Under the pieces are notes generated by a model. It was given only the letters and a program-made list of their open reading frames with translations. It was not told the DNA's origin and did no database searches. A DNA stretch of 64,000 bases from Clostridium beijerinckii. GTDB taxonomy: Bacteria > Bacillota > Clostridia > Clostridiales > Clostridiaceae. The translations under genes were made by a program, and so were the position numbers. The stretch spans positions 2,712,501-2,776,500 of the forward strand of contig CP029329.1 in the NCBI GenBank assembly GCA_003129525.1, in the 5' to 3' direction. This document shows positions 29,116 to 38,964 of the stretch, piece by piece (position 1 is the stretch's first letter; each line of letters starts with the position of its first letter).

Positions 29116-29876
29116 ATATATCCCCCGTTTAAATTATATATTTAATTGCTTTTTGCAAAACTTATAATGTGTAGTTATAAAACATTGCATAAAGTAATTA
29201 CAATGATTATATTATATGGTATTAGATAACTCATATCAATCTGACAAAATACGCATATTTATCTTTGACGATTGATTTTATCTTCCAGGAACATAAAAGC
29301 TATCAATTGCTTTTAATTACTTATTTTTTCTCATGATTTCAACATTATGTGAATTTGTAATGATAATAGGGAAGTTTTTTCTTTTATTTTAAGAAAAGTG
29401 TTTGGGATGAATTCTGTGAATACATTTCAAGTAATAACATTCAATAATGTAATTATTTATGATATAATCAGGTGAAATTCCTAATTAACTACATTTAGGA
29501 AATAGTCTTTATTCATGTGAATCACTCTATGAAGTATGTGAAAAGTGTAATTGGAAGTTCATTTTTAGGTTTAGAGAAGGAATTATAAAACCCTATGGAA
29601 TGAACTTCAAGAAATTAAAAAATTTAATGTCCTAAAATGCTAAAAATATATTTTCTTAGTTTTCTTAGAATTTAAAATGAAAAGTAAGCAGATTTTTAAG
29701 ATATAAATAAATTTAATCTTTGATTCTATTTATATGTATATTTATGAATAATGATGAATAATCCTTATAGAATATATAGGAATACCTTAATTCAAATACA
29801 TCAAGCATATATATAATTAGTATTATTTATAAGATAACAAGAGAAAATTATAGGACATGGAAAAAGGAGGAGAGAA
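29116..29876. other. 760-base intergenic region upstream of the RND pump
   Basis: No gene recognised on either strand. The clearest structure is a hairpin at 29554-29608: a 10-bp outer stem GAAGTTCATT/AATGAACTTC and an inner AGGTTT/AAACCCT. This could be a regulatory leader for the efflux genes, but it lies about 270 bases before them. No adjacent regulator gene is present. Confidence 0.4.
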
Positions 29877-32800
29877 ATGAGTATAACTGAGATATCAGTA
29901 AAAAGACCAGCGGCCATGTGGATGGCAGTAATTTTATTCATTGGATTAGGAATTATGGGGTATAAAAGTATGGGGGCAGATTTAATGCCTTCTATGAATA
30001 TTCCTGTTATATCTATAATGACAACATACAATGGTGCTAGTGCAGAAGATATAAAAAAAGACATTGTAAAACCTATTGAAGATGCAGTATCAGGAATAAG
30101 TGGTGTTGATATTCTTAATTCCAGCGCAGGAGAAGGATATGGAACAGTTACAATAACCTTTAAAATGAGCGCAAATATAAACACCGCATATTTAGATGTT
30201 CAGAAAGCGGTCGAAAATGCATCAGCAGCACTTCCTAAAGCTGCAAATAAGCCTACTTTATTTAAGATGGATATGAGTGCTATACCTATTTTGGCAGTTT
30301 CAATAAATGGAAATGCCAGTTATGATGAACTTTATAATCAATCAGATATTTTAAAACAAAGATTAGAAAAAATACCTGGAGTAGGAAGCATTTCCTTAAT
30401 GGGTTCAGATAAAAAGCAATTGATGATAAAGATTGACAAAGCGGCTATGGAGTATTATGGAGTGAACATTGATGCTTTGACGGGAACCCTACAAGGAGCA
30501 AACGTCAATATACCAGGTGGAGTGATTAAACAGGACAACTTAGATGAATCTGTTAGAATTGTTGGTCAGTTTAGCACCATTGACGCTGCAAGAAATCTTT
30601 TAATACCTGCTAGCAATGGTATAACAATTCGTCTTGGTGATATTGCTAAGATTGATTTGGAAGTTCCAGATGCCACCACATTAACAAGATTTAGTGGTGA
30701 AAAGACTATGGCAATGATAATTGGAAAACAAAGTGATGCAAATGTCGTAGAAGTTGCTAATTCTGTAAAAAAAGAATTAGAAGATATTAAAAAAACACTT
30801 CCAAATGGGACAGATGTTAATATTCTAATGGATACAACCACGTTTATTACTTCATCCCTTACTGAAATAAAGCATAACCTTGTAGAAGGAATTATAATAA
30901 CTGCAATTGTACTTTATTTATTCTTCCGTAGTTTCCGTTCTTCTTTAGTTGTTTTAGTTGCGATTCCAACATCACTGGTTGCTACATTTTTCATGATGTA
31001 TCAAATGCATTTTACCTTGAACATGCTGTCCTTAATGGGTTTATCTCTAGTTGTAGGTACACTGGTGGATGATTCTATCGTTGTTATAGAAAATATACAG
31101 CGGCATATGGATATGGGAAAAAATCCTATACAAGCAGCCATTGAAGGGCGTAAAGAAGTAGGAATGGCAGCAGTAGCCATCACATTATGTGATATTGTTG
31201 TATTTGCTCCTATTTCATTTGTAGATGGTATGATAGGTCAGATGTTTAGAGAGTTTGGTTTGACAATCGTTGCAGCTACACTGTTCTCTCTAATTGTATC
31301 TTTTACAATTACACCAATGCTTTCTTCAAGGTTATTAAAAGATGAAAGTATTAAAGAGAATAAAATGAAAAAAGTAAGAAATAACTTTTTCACAAGAATT
31401 AGTTCCAAAACAGACGGTTCTTTTGAAAAATTTATAGAAGTATATAGAAAATCTCTAATATGGTCTTTAGATAACAGGGAAAAAGTTTTAGCCATAGTTG
31501 TCGCTGGGATTGTGCTTAGTGTAGCGCTTATTCCAATGGGATTAATAAAATCAGAATTTATACCTGTGGCAGACCAAAGTAGTTTCACCATTAATATGAA
31601 GCTTACTCCAGGATCTACCTTAAAACAAACAGATGAAAAAGTTATGGAGATAGAAAAATATTTACAAGAAACAAAAGAAGTAAAAAATTATTTTTCAATG
31701 ATTGGACAAAATGGGGAACAAAGCACAGATAAAGCTACTGCGCAAATTTACGTTAACTTAGTACCTAAGGGTGAACGTAAAATAAGTCAAAGTGAACTTA
31801 CACGTCAGGTTCGTGCTTTTGGGACAAAGATGTCGGGAGTAGATTTCAATGTATCAGAGTCAAATTCATCTGGAGGTAGTAGTAAACCGGTATCAATTAA
31901 GATAAAAGGAGACGATTCAGATACTATAAAAGAACTATCAAATGAAGTTGAAAAGTTAATAAATACAATCCCAGGAGTCATTGATATAAGTAACTCTTCA
32001 AGTGCAAGAAGTAGCGAACTTAGGGTCAATATAGACAGTCTTGCAGCTACTCAGTACAATCTTTCTACTGCAAATGTAGGCAGTGTTGTTAGAATGGCAT
32101 TATCAGGAACGAATGTGGGAGTATATAGATCAAATAATGAAGAAAATGATATAACTCTTAAGTTTGAAAATGGACAAATAAAGAGTGCAGAAGACCTTAA
32201 GTCCTTGAAAATCACAAATTCATTAGGAGAGCAAATTCCTCTAAGTCAAGTTGCGTCAATTCAAAAAATAGATAGTAATCCTTCTATATCTAGAGAAGAT
32301 AAACAAGATATGGTAACTGTAGAAGCCAACTTGCAAGGAAGAGTTCTTGGAGAAGTTACCAATGATATTAATACTAAACTAAAATCCCTTTCAATTCCTA
32401 ATGGATATAGTATAAACTTCGGCGGAAATCAAAAGCAGATGGCAGAGAGCTTTTCGTCTCTTGGATTAGCTTTAATTGCATCTTTAGCCTTGGTTTATAT
32501 GATTTTAGTAGTACTTTATGAATCATTCTTAACTCCATTTATAAGAATGATGGCACTGCCTTGTGCAATCATAGGAGCATTTGTTTTATTAGCATTAACT
32601 GGACAAACTTTAAACATGATGTCAATGATTGGATTGATTATGTTGGAAGGTCTAGCATCTAAAAATGGTACATTACTTATAGATTATACAAATACTCTTA
32701 TGAAGAGAGGCCATAATTTAAGGGACGCTCTTATAGAATCTGGTGTCACTAGATTAAGACCAATAATAATGACTAGTGCAACAATGATTGTTTCTATGCT

Positions 32801-33005
32801 GCCTGTTGCCTTATCTATTGGTGAAGGAACTGAAATGAAAAAGAGTATGGCTATAGTAATCATTGGAGGTATGATCGCGTCAACCGCACTTTCACCAATT
32901 ATATTACCAGTTATTTATACATTAATGGATGATTTAAAAAGAGTTGTCTCTTTTAAAAAGAAAAAAGTTCAAAGTCTAGAGGGGGGTACCACAAATGAAG
33001 TTTAA
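29877..33005 (+). CDS. RND-family efflux permease (AcrB/SwrC-like)
   Basis: 1042 residues, the usual length for hydrophobe/amphiphile efflux pumps. ISVKRPAAMWMAVI at the N-terminus, a large first extracellular loop and helices 2-6 around residues 330-480 (LVVGTLVDDSIVVIENIQRH) are seen. A second loop and a final helical block (MIGLIMLEGLASKNGTLLID) complete the two-fold repeat. The double Asp of the proton relay (VDDSIV) is present. In Gram-positive bacteria such pumps export surfactants, drugs or lipids without an outer-membrane channel. GGAGG precedes the start. It overlaps the adaptor gene by 11 bases. Confidence 0.95.
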   Translation: MSITEISVKRPAAMWMAVILFIGLGIMGYKSMGADLMPSMNIPVISIMTTYNGASAEDIKKDIVKPIEDAVSGISGVDILNSSAGEGYGTVTITFKMSANINTAYLDVQKAVENASAALPKAANKPTLFKMDMSAIPILAVSINGNASYDELYNQSDILKQRLEKIPGVGSISLMGSDKKQLMIKIDKAAMEYYGVNIDALTGTLQGANVNIPGGVIKQDNLDESVRIVGQFSTIDAARNLLIPASNGITIRLGDIAKIDLEVPDATTLTRFSGEKTMAMIIGKQSDANVVEVANSVKKELEDIKKTLPNGTDVNILMDTTTFITSSLTEIKHNLVEGIIITAIVLYLFFRSFRSSLVVLVAIPTSLVATFFMMYQMHFTLNMLSLMGLSLVVGTLVDDSIVVIENIQRHMDMGKNPIQAAIEGRKEVGMAAVAITLCDIVVFAPISFVDGMIGQMFREFGLTIVAATLFSLIVSFTITPMLSSRLLKDESIKENKMKKVRNNFFTRISSKTDGSFEKFIEVYRKSLIWSLDNREKVLAIVVAGIVLSVALIPMGLIKSEFIPVADQSSFTINMKLTPGSTLKQTDEKVMEIEKYLQETKEVKNYFSMIGQNGEQSTDKATAQIYVNLVPKGERKISQSELTRQVRAFGTKMSGVDFNVSESNSSGGSSKPVSIKIKGDDSDTIKELSNEVEKLINTIPGVIDISNSSSARSSELRVNIDSLAATQYNLSTANVGSVVRMALSGTNVGVYRSNNEENDITLKFENGQIKSAEDLKSLKITNSLGEQIPLSQVASIQKIDSNPSISREDKQDMVTVEANLQGRVLGEVTNDINTKLKSLSIPNGYSINFGGNQKQMAESFSSLGLALIASLALVYMILVVLYESFLTPFIRMMALPCAIIGAFVLLALTGQTLNMMSMIGLIMLEGLASKNGTLLIDYTNTLMKRGHNLRDALIESGVTRLRPIIMTSATMIVSMLPVALSIGEGTEMKKSMAIVIIGGMIASTALSPIILPVIYTLMDDLKRVVSFKKKKVQSLEGGTTNEV

Positions 33006-34245
33006 GATTTCAAAGAAAAAACTTGTTATAGCAGGTATAATTTTAGCAGTTGTTGTAGTGGGTAGTATTTCTATCTTTAGTAAAAGCAAAACGGTAGAAG
33101 TAGAGCAAGATGTTAAAAATGTAAAAACACAAAAAGTTACAACGGGAACAATTTCAACAAATATTGAATATGCAAGTAACCTAAAACCTGAAAAAGAAGT
33201 AATAGTTTTACCTAAAGCAGGAGGAAAAGTTGCAACTGTAGATGTAAATGTTGGAGATAAGGTTAGTATAGGTCAAAAATTATTTACATTGGAAACAACA
33301 GATTATACAGCACAATTAGAACAGGCGCAAGCAGGATTGAGTGCAGCTGTTGCTAACCTAGAAAGAACAAGTGACTCAGGGTTTGCACAACAATTATTGC
33401 AAGCAGAACAGATGTTAGGAAAATTACAAATTCAATATAACACTGTAAAAGAAAGTTATAACAGAACACAAACTTTATATTCAGCAGAAGCAGTATCTAA
33501 AAAGGAATTAGATGATGCAAAAGCACAGTATGATGCTATAACTATAGACTTAAAAAATGCTGAAGATAATTTAAATCTGCTAAAGAGTAAATCAGGACCT
33601 CAAGCTACAAAGGCTGCAGAAGCTGCAGTGGAACAAGCACAGGCAGGAGTTAATGCGGTACAAAATCAAATAGATAATGCTACTATTACTGCACCAATAG
33701 CTGGGGTTGTGTCAGAAAAAGCTGTAGAAGTGGGACAATTTGCTAGTGGACAAGCAGGTTCAGTTACTGTTATAGATTATAGCAATTTAAAAGCAGAAAT
33801 AAATGTTCCTGATAAAATGCTTGCACAGATTGAAGTAGGGCAATCTGTACAAGTTGATATAAATGCATTACCAGATAAAAAAATAGTCGGGGTAATAGAT
33901 AATATCAGTCCAAATACAAGTTCTAAAAACAATTTTTATGTTGTCAAAGTTAAAATTGATAATTCAAATGACGAAATAAAATCAGGTATGTTTGCAAAAA
34001 TATCTCTGTCAGCGGAAAATAAAAGCGACATCTTAATGGTGCCAAATGAAACAATTAAAATGGAGAATGGTGTAAATTATCTTTATACAGTTGATAATGG
34101 TCAGGTTAAAAAAATATCTGTTGAAACTGGAATTTCAAATGAGAAATTCACAGAAATAACAAGTAGTATAGAAGAAGGCTTAGATGTTATAACCGAAGGA
34201 CAAAATTTATTAAGTGATGGAGAAAAAGTAAATTTGGTAGAATAA
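32995..34245 (+). CDS. RND efflux membrane fusion (adaptor) protein
   Basis: 416 residues with one N-terminal membrane anchor (about 8-28). A lipoyl/biotinyl-like half motif (VIVLPKAGGKVATVDVNVGDKV), a coiled-coil hairpin (about 105-220, Ala/Gln-rich), the second lipoyl half (ATITAPIAGVVSEKAVEVGQ) and a beta-barrel domain follow. The C-terminus ends with GLDVITEGQNLLSDGEKVNLVE, typical of HlyD/AcrA-like adaptors. It is translated from an ATG inside the end of the permease gene after GGGGGG, so the two are made together. Pump-then-adaptor order is the reverse of acrAB. Confidence 0.94.
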   Translation: MKFKISKKKLVIAGIILAVVVVGSISIFSKSKTVEVEQDVKNVKTQKVTTGTISTNIEYASNLKPEKEVIVLPKAGGKVATVDVNVGDKVSIGQKLFTLETTDYTAQLEQAQAGLSAAVANLERTSDSGFAQQLLQAEQMLGKLQIQYNTVKESYNRTQTLYSAEAVSKKELDDAKAQYDAITIDLKNAEDNLNLLKSKSGPQATKAAEAAVEQAQAGVNAVQNQIDNATITAPIAGVVSEKAVEVGQFASGQAGSVTVIDYSNLKAEINVPDKMLAQIEVGQSVQVDINALPDKKIVGVIDNISPNTSSKNNFYVVKVKIDNSNDEIKSGMFAKISLSAENKSDILMVPNETIKMENGVNYLYTVDNGQVKKISVETGISNEKFTEITSSIEEGLDVITEGQNLLSDGEKVNLVE

Positions 34246-34274
34246 GTATTGTGTCTTAGATAGTTATTCAAATA

Positions 34275-34318
34275 AAAAATGCGTTGGCTTTTATAAGAAA
34301 TAGCCAACGCATTTTTAT
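34275..34318. terminator. Terminator of the RND operon
   Basis: AAAAATGCGTTGGCT (34275-34289) pairs with AGCCAACGCATTTTT (34302-34316) around a 12-base loop. The flanking A- and T-runs make it bidirectional. Confidence 0.93.
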
Positions 34319-34531
34319 ACTGTATTTTTTTGTGGAAAAATAAGGCAACATGTATTATAATTATAAGTGGGATTATTTTCAAGATTATTTAGTTAACAAA
34401 CTAATTACAAGAGAAAGCGCTTGCCAATAGGAAACTTCGAGTTTTAAGACTTAGTTGGCAAACCGTTCAATTTGTTATAACATATAGAATACATATATAT
34501 ATTATATATTATTAATGAGGTGATTATAATA

Positions 34532-35737
34532 ATGGAGTTTGAAGAAAAAACTTCAGGAATGAAGTATAGAAAAGACAAAAAGGGAAATAAGTTATCTATA
34601 TTAGGATATGGTTGTATGCGTTTTACTAAAAAGGGAAATAGCATTGATATTGATAAGGCAGAAAAAGAAGTTATGGAAGCAATAAATAATGGGGTCAATT
34701 ATTTTGACACCGCTTACGTCTATCCAGGCAGTGAGGCAACATTTGGTGAAATTCTAAAAAGAAATAATTGTAGGGATCGAATATATATTGCGACAAAGCT
34801 TCCCCATTACATGGTTAAGTCAAAAAAGGATTTAGAGAAGTATTTTAAGGAACAATTAAGAAGACTTCAGACAGATCATATTGATTATTATCTTATGCAT
34901 ATGCTTACTGATGTGAAGACATGGGACCGCTTAAAAGCCTTAGGTGCTGATGAATGGTTAAAGGAAAAAGTTGAAAACGGACAAATTCGTAATGTTGGAT
35001 TTTCTTATCATGGAAATACAGATACTTTTATTCAATTGTTAGATGCGTATGAGTGGGACTTTTGTCAGATTCAATATAATTATTTAGATGAACATAGTCA
35101 GGCAGGAAGAAGGGGACTTGAAGCCGCGAATAAAAAAGGACTTCCTGTAATTATAATGGAGCCATTAAGAGGTGGAAGACTAGTTAATTTATTACCGGAG
35201 AAGGCTAAGAACATAATAAAGGAGAATTCAAGGAAGCGTACTGCTGCAGAGTGGGCATTCCGTTGGCTTTGGAACCAACCTGAAGTTACGTGTATACTGT
35301 CTGGAATGAATTCTCTTGAAATGGTTCAGGAAAATATAAAAGTTGCAAAGGATGTAACAGCAGGTGAATTTACAGAAGAGGATTTCGAATTAATAGAAAA
35401 AGTTAAGAATGAAATCAAGAGAAATATTAAAGTAGGTTGTACAGGTTGTGCCTATTGTATGCCATGTCCTAAAGGGGTAGACATTCCAGGAACTTTTCAT
35501 TCCTACAATATGATGTATGCTGAAAATAAGAAATATGGGAGAAGAGATTATCTTATGTGTACTGCTCTACGAAAAAATCCAAGCAGTGCTGCACAGTGCG
35601 TTGAATGTGGTAAATGTGAAAAACATTGCCCTCAGCATATAGAAATTCGAAAAGAACTGAAGAATGCTCGTAGGGAGCTGGAAACCCCTATATATAAAAT
35701 TGCAAAGACTATGGTGAAATTATTTAAGCTGTATTAA
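34532..35737 (+). CDS. Aldo/keto reductase with C-terminal 4Fe-4S domain (COG1453 type)
   Basis: 401 residues. Aldo/keto reductase barrel motifs are GYGCMRF, YFDTAYVYPGSE, IDYYLMHML and VGFSYHGN. The C-terminal ferredoxin-like part has VGCTGCAYCMPCPKGVDIP and CVECGKCEKHCPQHIEI, giving Cys sets for two clusters. Such proteins are predicted NADPH- or ferredoxin-linked oxidoreductases of unknown substrate, common in clostridia. The ATG at 34532 is preferred because GAGGTG lies about 10 bases upstream; a GTG at 34520 adds four residues but overlaps that site. Confidence 0.93.
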   Translation: MEFEEKTSGMKYRKDKKGNKLSILGYGCMRFTKKGNSIDIDKAEKEVMEAINNGVNYFDTAYVYPGSEATFGEILKRNNCRDRIYIATKLPHYMVKSKKDLEKYFKEQLRRLQTDHIDYYLMHMLTDVKTWDRLKALGADEWLKEKVENGQIRNVGFSYHGNTDTFIQLLDAYEWDFCQIQYNYLDEHSQAGRRGLEAANKKGLPVIIMEPLRGGRLVNLLPEKAKNIIKENSRKRTAAEWAFRWLWNQPEVTCILSGMNSLEMVQENIKVAKDVTAGEFTEEDFELIEKVKNEIKRNIKVGCTGCAYCMPCPKGVDIPGTFHSYNMMYAENKKYGRRDYLMCTALRKNPSSAAQCVECGKCEKHCPQHIEIRKELKNARRELETPIYKIAKTMVKLFKLY

Positions 35738-35764
35738 AAGGTGAGGATTATTTTCTACGTACAT

Positions 35765-35815
35765 AAAAACCGGATACATGATGGAATTAATATCCGTCAT
35801 GTATCCGGTTTTTAC
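35765..35815 (+). terminator. Terminator after the aldo/keto reductase
   Basis: A 17-bp stem, 35765-35781 with 35797-35813, carries flanking A- and T-runs and an inner GGA/TCC extension. Confidence 0.93.
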
Positions 35816-35871
35816 ATGTATAGTAGTTTAAGTAAAATTACTTTAATTCCTACTTGTATAAATAAATGTTT

Positions 35872-36162
35872 TTATTCAAAGTCTTCAGGATTAAGATTAT
35901 TTACATATTCTAATATCTCATCAAGTGACTTTGAACTATATAGTGAATCAGTTCCACCGCCATGATAATAAAGAGAAAAACGATCATTCTTGAAATAAAA
36001 AATATGATAACTTCTTGACCCTACTTGTCTATTACCCATGCAAATATCTTCAGCATCGATTTTTTTGGTTAACATTTTATTGATGTTATGAACAGTTATA
36101 TTTTTAAAATTCTCCAATTCAGAAAAAAGAGGGTAAAATTTAAATTGTTCTAAAGTGCTCAT
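35872..36162 (-). CDS. Hypothetical small cytosolic protein
   Basis: 96 residues, no signal or membrane segment. Not recognised. AAGGAGATG lies before the minus-strand ATG at 36162, which supports it being real. The sequence is mixed alpha/beta with a conserved-looking YYHGGGTDSLYSSKSLDEIL stretch and an acidic end. It is isolated, converging on the aldo/keto reductase and divergent from the DHA2 exporter. A single-domain adaptor or YolD/SMI1-like fold is possible, but I have no motif to decide. Confidence 0.65.
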   Translation of the reverse strand: MSTLEQFKFYPLFSELENFKNITVHNINKMLTKKIDAEDICMGNRQVGSRSYHIFYFKNDRFSLYYHGGGTDSLYSSKSLDEILEYVNNLNPEDFE

Positions 36163-36494
36163 ATTAAAACATCTCCTTTAAATAATTATTTATTTATATA
36201 ATAATTATTTATCTATATAATTTGATTATACTATTTTAATATAAAAATACAAGTAAAAAACTTATATTAAATTAAAGAAAAAATACATAGAATTAAGAAT
36301 GTTAGGTGACAGAAAATTAATATGAATTTTTCAATATTAAGCTGATAAAAATTAAGGTATCTTTTAGTAGGTCAAAGTTTTTAATAGCTTTGTTATGAGT
36401 AAGGTTAGTTATTTAGTATGTTCATTATAAATTGTTTCTTAATATAATATTATAAGAGAATTCAAGAAAAATAAGTGGGGGTATAATTTTAATT
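36163..36494. other. Divergent AT-rich intergenic region
   Basis: 332 bases with a repetitive ATTATTTATTTATATAA tract at about 36183-36222 next to the small minus-strand gene. Promoters for both sides probably lie here, but no clear -35/-10 pair was assigned. Confidence 0.35.
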
Positions 36495-37922
36495 ATGGAT
36501 ATACACAATAAGAATGAATATAAAAATAGATGGGTAATATTAGCTGTCGTAGTATTACTTCCATTCATGGCAACGCTGGATAGTACTATAGTAAATGTAG
36601 CACTACCAGTAATGGTAAATATATTTTCTGTAAATATGTCTTCTATTCAATTAATAGTAATTTGCTATCTTATTACTATAGTTAGTACAATTTTATTTTT
36701 TGGAAGATTAGGAGATATAAAAGGAAAATCTATAATATTCAATTTTGGATTATTTATATTTACTATAGGTTCTTTATTTTGTGGTTTATCAAAAAACCTT
36801 ACTTCCTTAATTCTTTTTAGAATAATACAAGCTATAGGAGCTTCTGCAGCTATGGCAAATAATCAGGGAATAATAACACAAGTGTTCCCTGATAATGAAA
36901 GAGGACGAGCCCTTGGAATATCAGCAACTTTTATAGCTCTTGGGACAATGATAGGGCCACCCTTAGGTGGCTTTATAGTTTCATATTTAAGCTGGAATTA
37001 TATATTTTTCATAAATATTCCCATTGGAATAGTAGCAACTATAGTAGGAGTAAAAATGCTGCCTAGTAAGTTGACGAAAAAAAGTGAAAGCATGGATTTT
37101 TTTGGAGCTATAACTTTTGGAGCAAGTGTTATCTTTTTATTTTATTCCCTTATTGCTGGAAAAACTATTGGATATAGTAATAGTTTAATTATATTTAGTT
37201 TTATTACAGGAATTTTTTTGTTTATTATATTTATATTTGTAGAAAAGAAATTGATGTATCCTCTAATTGATCTTTCATTGTTTAAAAATTCTCTCTTTTC
37301 CGTGGGTATACTATGTACTTTTATATGCTATATGTCATTTAATAGTAACAATATTGTTCAACCTTTTTACCTTGAAAATGTGTTAAAAATGACTCCTAAT
37401 TATGCAGGAATGATTATGATGATTTCTCCAATAATAGTTACAGTGATTTCACCTTTTAGTGGGCAGTTATCTGATAAAATAGGTTCGGAGTTTTTAACAT
37501 TTTTGGGTCTAATACTAATGGGAATAGGTATGGGCTTAATGGCAACTTTAAATGAAAATTCAACCCTTCAGGGATTGATTATATATATATCTTTAATAGC
37601 CATTGGAAATGCACTGTTTTTATCACCTAATAATTCACTTGTCATGTCTTCAGCTCCTAATGATAAATTGGGCATAGCTGGGAGTTTGAACGCTTTTGTA
37701 AGAAATTTAGGACAGTCATCAGGTGTTGCTATGGCTACTTTGCTCCTTTATTCTTTTATGAGTATTAAAATGGGCACAAAAGTATTTGGATATGTTGAAG
37801 GAAGAAATGATGTATTCATGTTTGGAATGAAGTATGTATATATTAGTTCAGCTATTATTTGTTTTATTGGAGTTGTAGTAACAGCTATAAGATTAAATAT
37901 TCCATACCATAAAAAGAAATAA
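36495..37922 (+). CDS. MFS multidrug exporter, DHA2 (EmrB/QacA) family
   Basis: 475 residues with 14 expected membrane helices. LPFMATLDSTIVNVALPVM is the DHA2 motif D1. GRLGDIKGKSIIF is the MFS loop 2-3 motif A, and ALGTMIGPPLGGFIVSYLSW is the antiporter motif C. It should export drugs or metabolites with proton antiport. GTGGGGGT precedes the ATG. It is monocistronic, with no regulator beside it. Confidence 0.94.
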   Translation: MDIHNKNEYKNRWVILAVVVLLPFMATLDSTIVNVALPVMVNIFSVNMSSIQLIVICYLITIVSTILFFGRLGDIKGKSIIFNFGLFIFTIGSLFCGLSKNLTSLILFRIIQAIGASAAMANNQGIITQVFPDNERGRALGISATFIALGTMIGPPLGGFIVSYLSWNYIFFINIPIGIVATIVGVKMLPSKLTKKSESMDFFGAITFGASVIFLFYSLIAGKTIGYSNSLIIFSFITGIFLFIIFIFVEKKLMYPLIDLSLFKNSLFSVGILCTFICYMSFNSNNIVQPFYLENVLKMTPNYAGMIMMISPIIVTVISPFSGQLSDKIGSEFLTFLGLILMGIGMGLMATLNENSTLQGLIIYISLIAIGNALFLSPNNSLVMSSAPNDKLGIAGSLNAFVRNLGQSSGVAMATLLLYSFMSIKMGTKVFGYVEGRNDVFMFGMKYVYISSAIICFIGVVVTAIRLNIPYHKKK

Positions 37923-38198
37923 CATATAAAACTTTATTTATAGAAATCTATTTTTGTAGCAGATTATTTGATGAGAATAGGTAAGACTAGATTTTATAAT
38001 TTTTGCGAGTTGAGATAAAAATTAAATTAAATGGATTAAAAATCAATTGAAGTTTTAACTAGATTGATGTAAACTGTCTAATGGTTGAAAATTTAATCAA
38101 CACTCAGTTTTTAGGTGATGAAGGTTATTTATACTAAAGTATTAGAAGTGAATACCTTTCTAAGTTAAAAAAATAATTTAAAGAAACGAAGGATGATC

Positions 38199-38852
38199 AT
38201 GAAAAAATTATTAGGTCTTATAATTAAAATAACATTTGGATTTTTATTATGTGCATGCGGAACTGTAATGGCTCTTAATTCAAACTTAGGATTAAGTCCT
38301 TGGGATGTGTTTCATCAAGGATTAACAAATATAACTAGCTTAACTATGGGACAAGCTAGCATTGTAGTTGGAGTAGTTATAGTAATAATTACAAGTATAT
38401 TGGGACTTAAGGTAGGCTTGGGAACTATAGCTAATATGATAGTAATTGGATGTTTCATAGATATTCTTATATACAGTAATGTTATTCCGGTTTGTAATAA
38501 CTTATTCACAGGAATATTAATGATGATAGGAAGTCTATTTATGTCAGCTATAGGTAGTTATTTATATATAGGCTGTGAAATGGGATGTGGTCCTAGAGAT
38601 GGACTTATGATTGTATTAGTTAAGATTACAGGCAAGTCAGTAAGTAGAATAAGATTTTGCATAGAAGCGGGAGCTTTAATTATTGGTTGGATCCTAGGTG
38701 GATTTGTTGGAATTGGAACATTGGTAACTGCACTTGGAATAGGATATTGTGTTCAAATCATTTATAAATTATGTAATCTTGATATAAAGTTACTAAAACA
38801 TAGAAATGTAAAAGAAGGCTTTAGATTTATACGTGAGTGTATAATTGCATAA
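38199..38852 (+). CDS. YczE/YyaS/YitT-type membrane protein (COG2364)
   Basis: 217 residues with five or six membrane segments. ALNSNLGLSPWDVFHQGLTN and GLKVGLGTIANMI are characteristic, as is YIGCEMGCGPRDGLMI in the middle. Function is poorly known; the B. subtilis relative YczE influences antibiotic biosynthesis. The ATG at 38199 is chosen, since GAAGG ends only one base before an alternative ATG two codons upstream. Confidence 0.9.
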   Translation: MKKLLGLIIKITFGFLLCACGTVMALNSNLGLSPWDVFHQGLTNITSLTMGQASIVVGVVIVIITSILGLKVGLGTIANMIVIGCFIDILIYSNVIPVCNNLFTGILMMIGSLFMSAIGSYLYIGCEMGCGPRDGLMIVLVKITGKSVSRIRFCIEAGALIIGWILGGFVGIGTLVTALGIGYCVQIIYKLCNLDIKLLKHRNVKEGFRFIRECIIA

Positions 38853-38856
38853 AAAC

Positions 38857-38890
38857 AGCGCATTAAATTAAAATTTGATGCGCTATTTTT
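38857..38890. terminator. Bidirectional terminator between the yczE-like and ahpF genes
   Basis: AGCGCAT (38857-38863) pairs with ATGCGCT (38878-38884), with an additional AAATT/AATTT inner stem. Flanking AAAAA and TTTTT serve both directions. Confidence 0.85.
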
Positions 38891-38964
38891 ATTTTGCATT
38901 AGCTAAATAATTTATATAGAATAAATAAGGTCTGACTCAAAACATATATGGCATTTTGGATTTG

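Noticed and set aside
30566..32029. Antisense frames of 60-117 codons within the RND permease gene
   Set aside because: They are mirror frames of a hydrophobic coding sequence whose real product is unmistakable.
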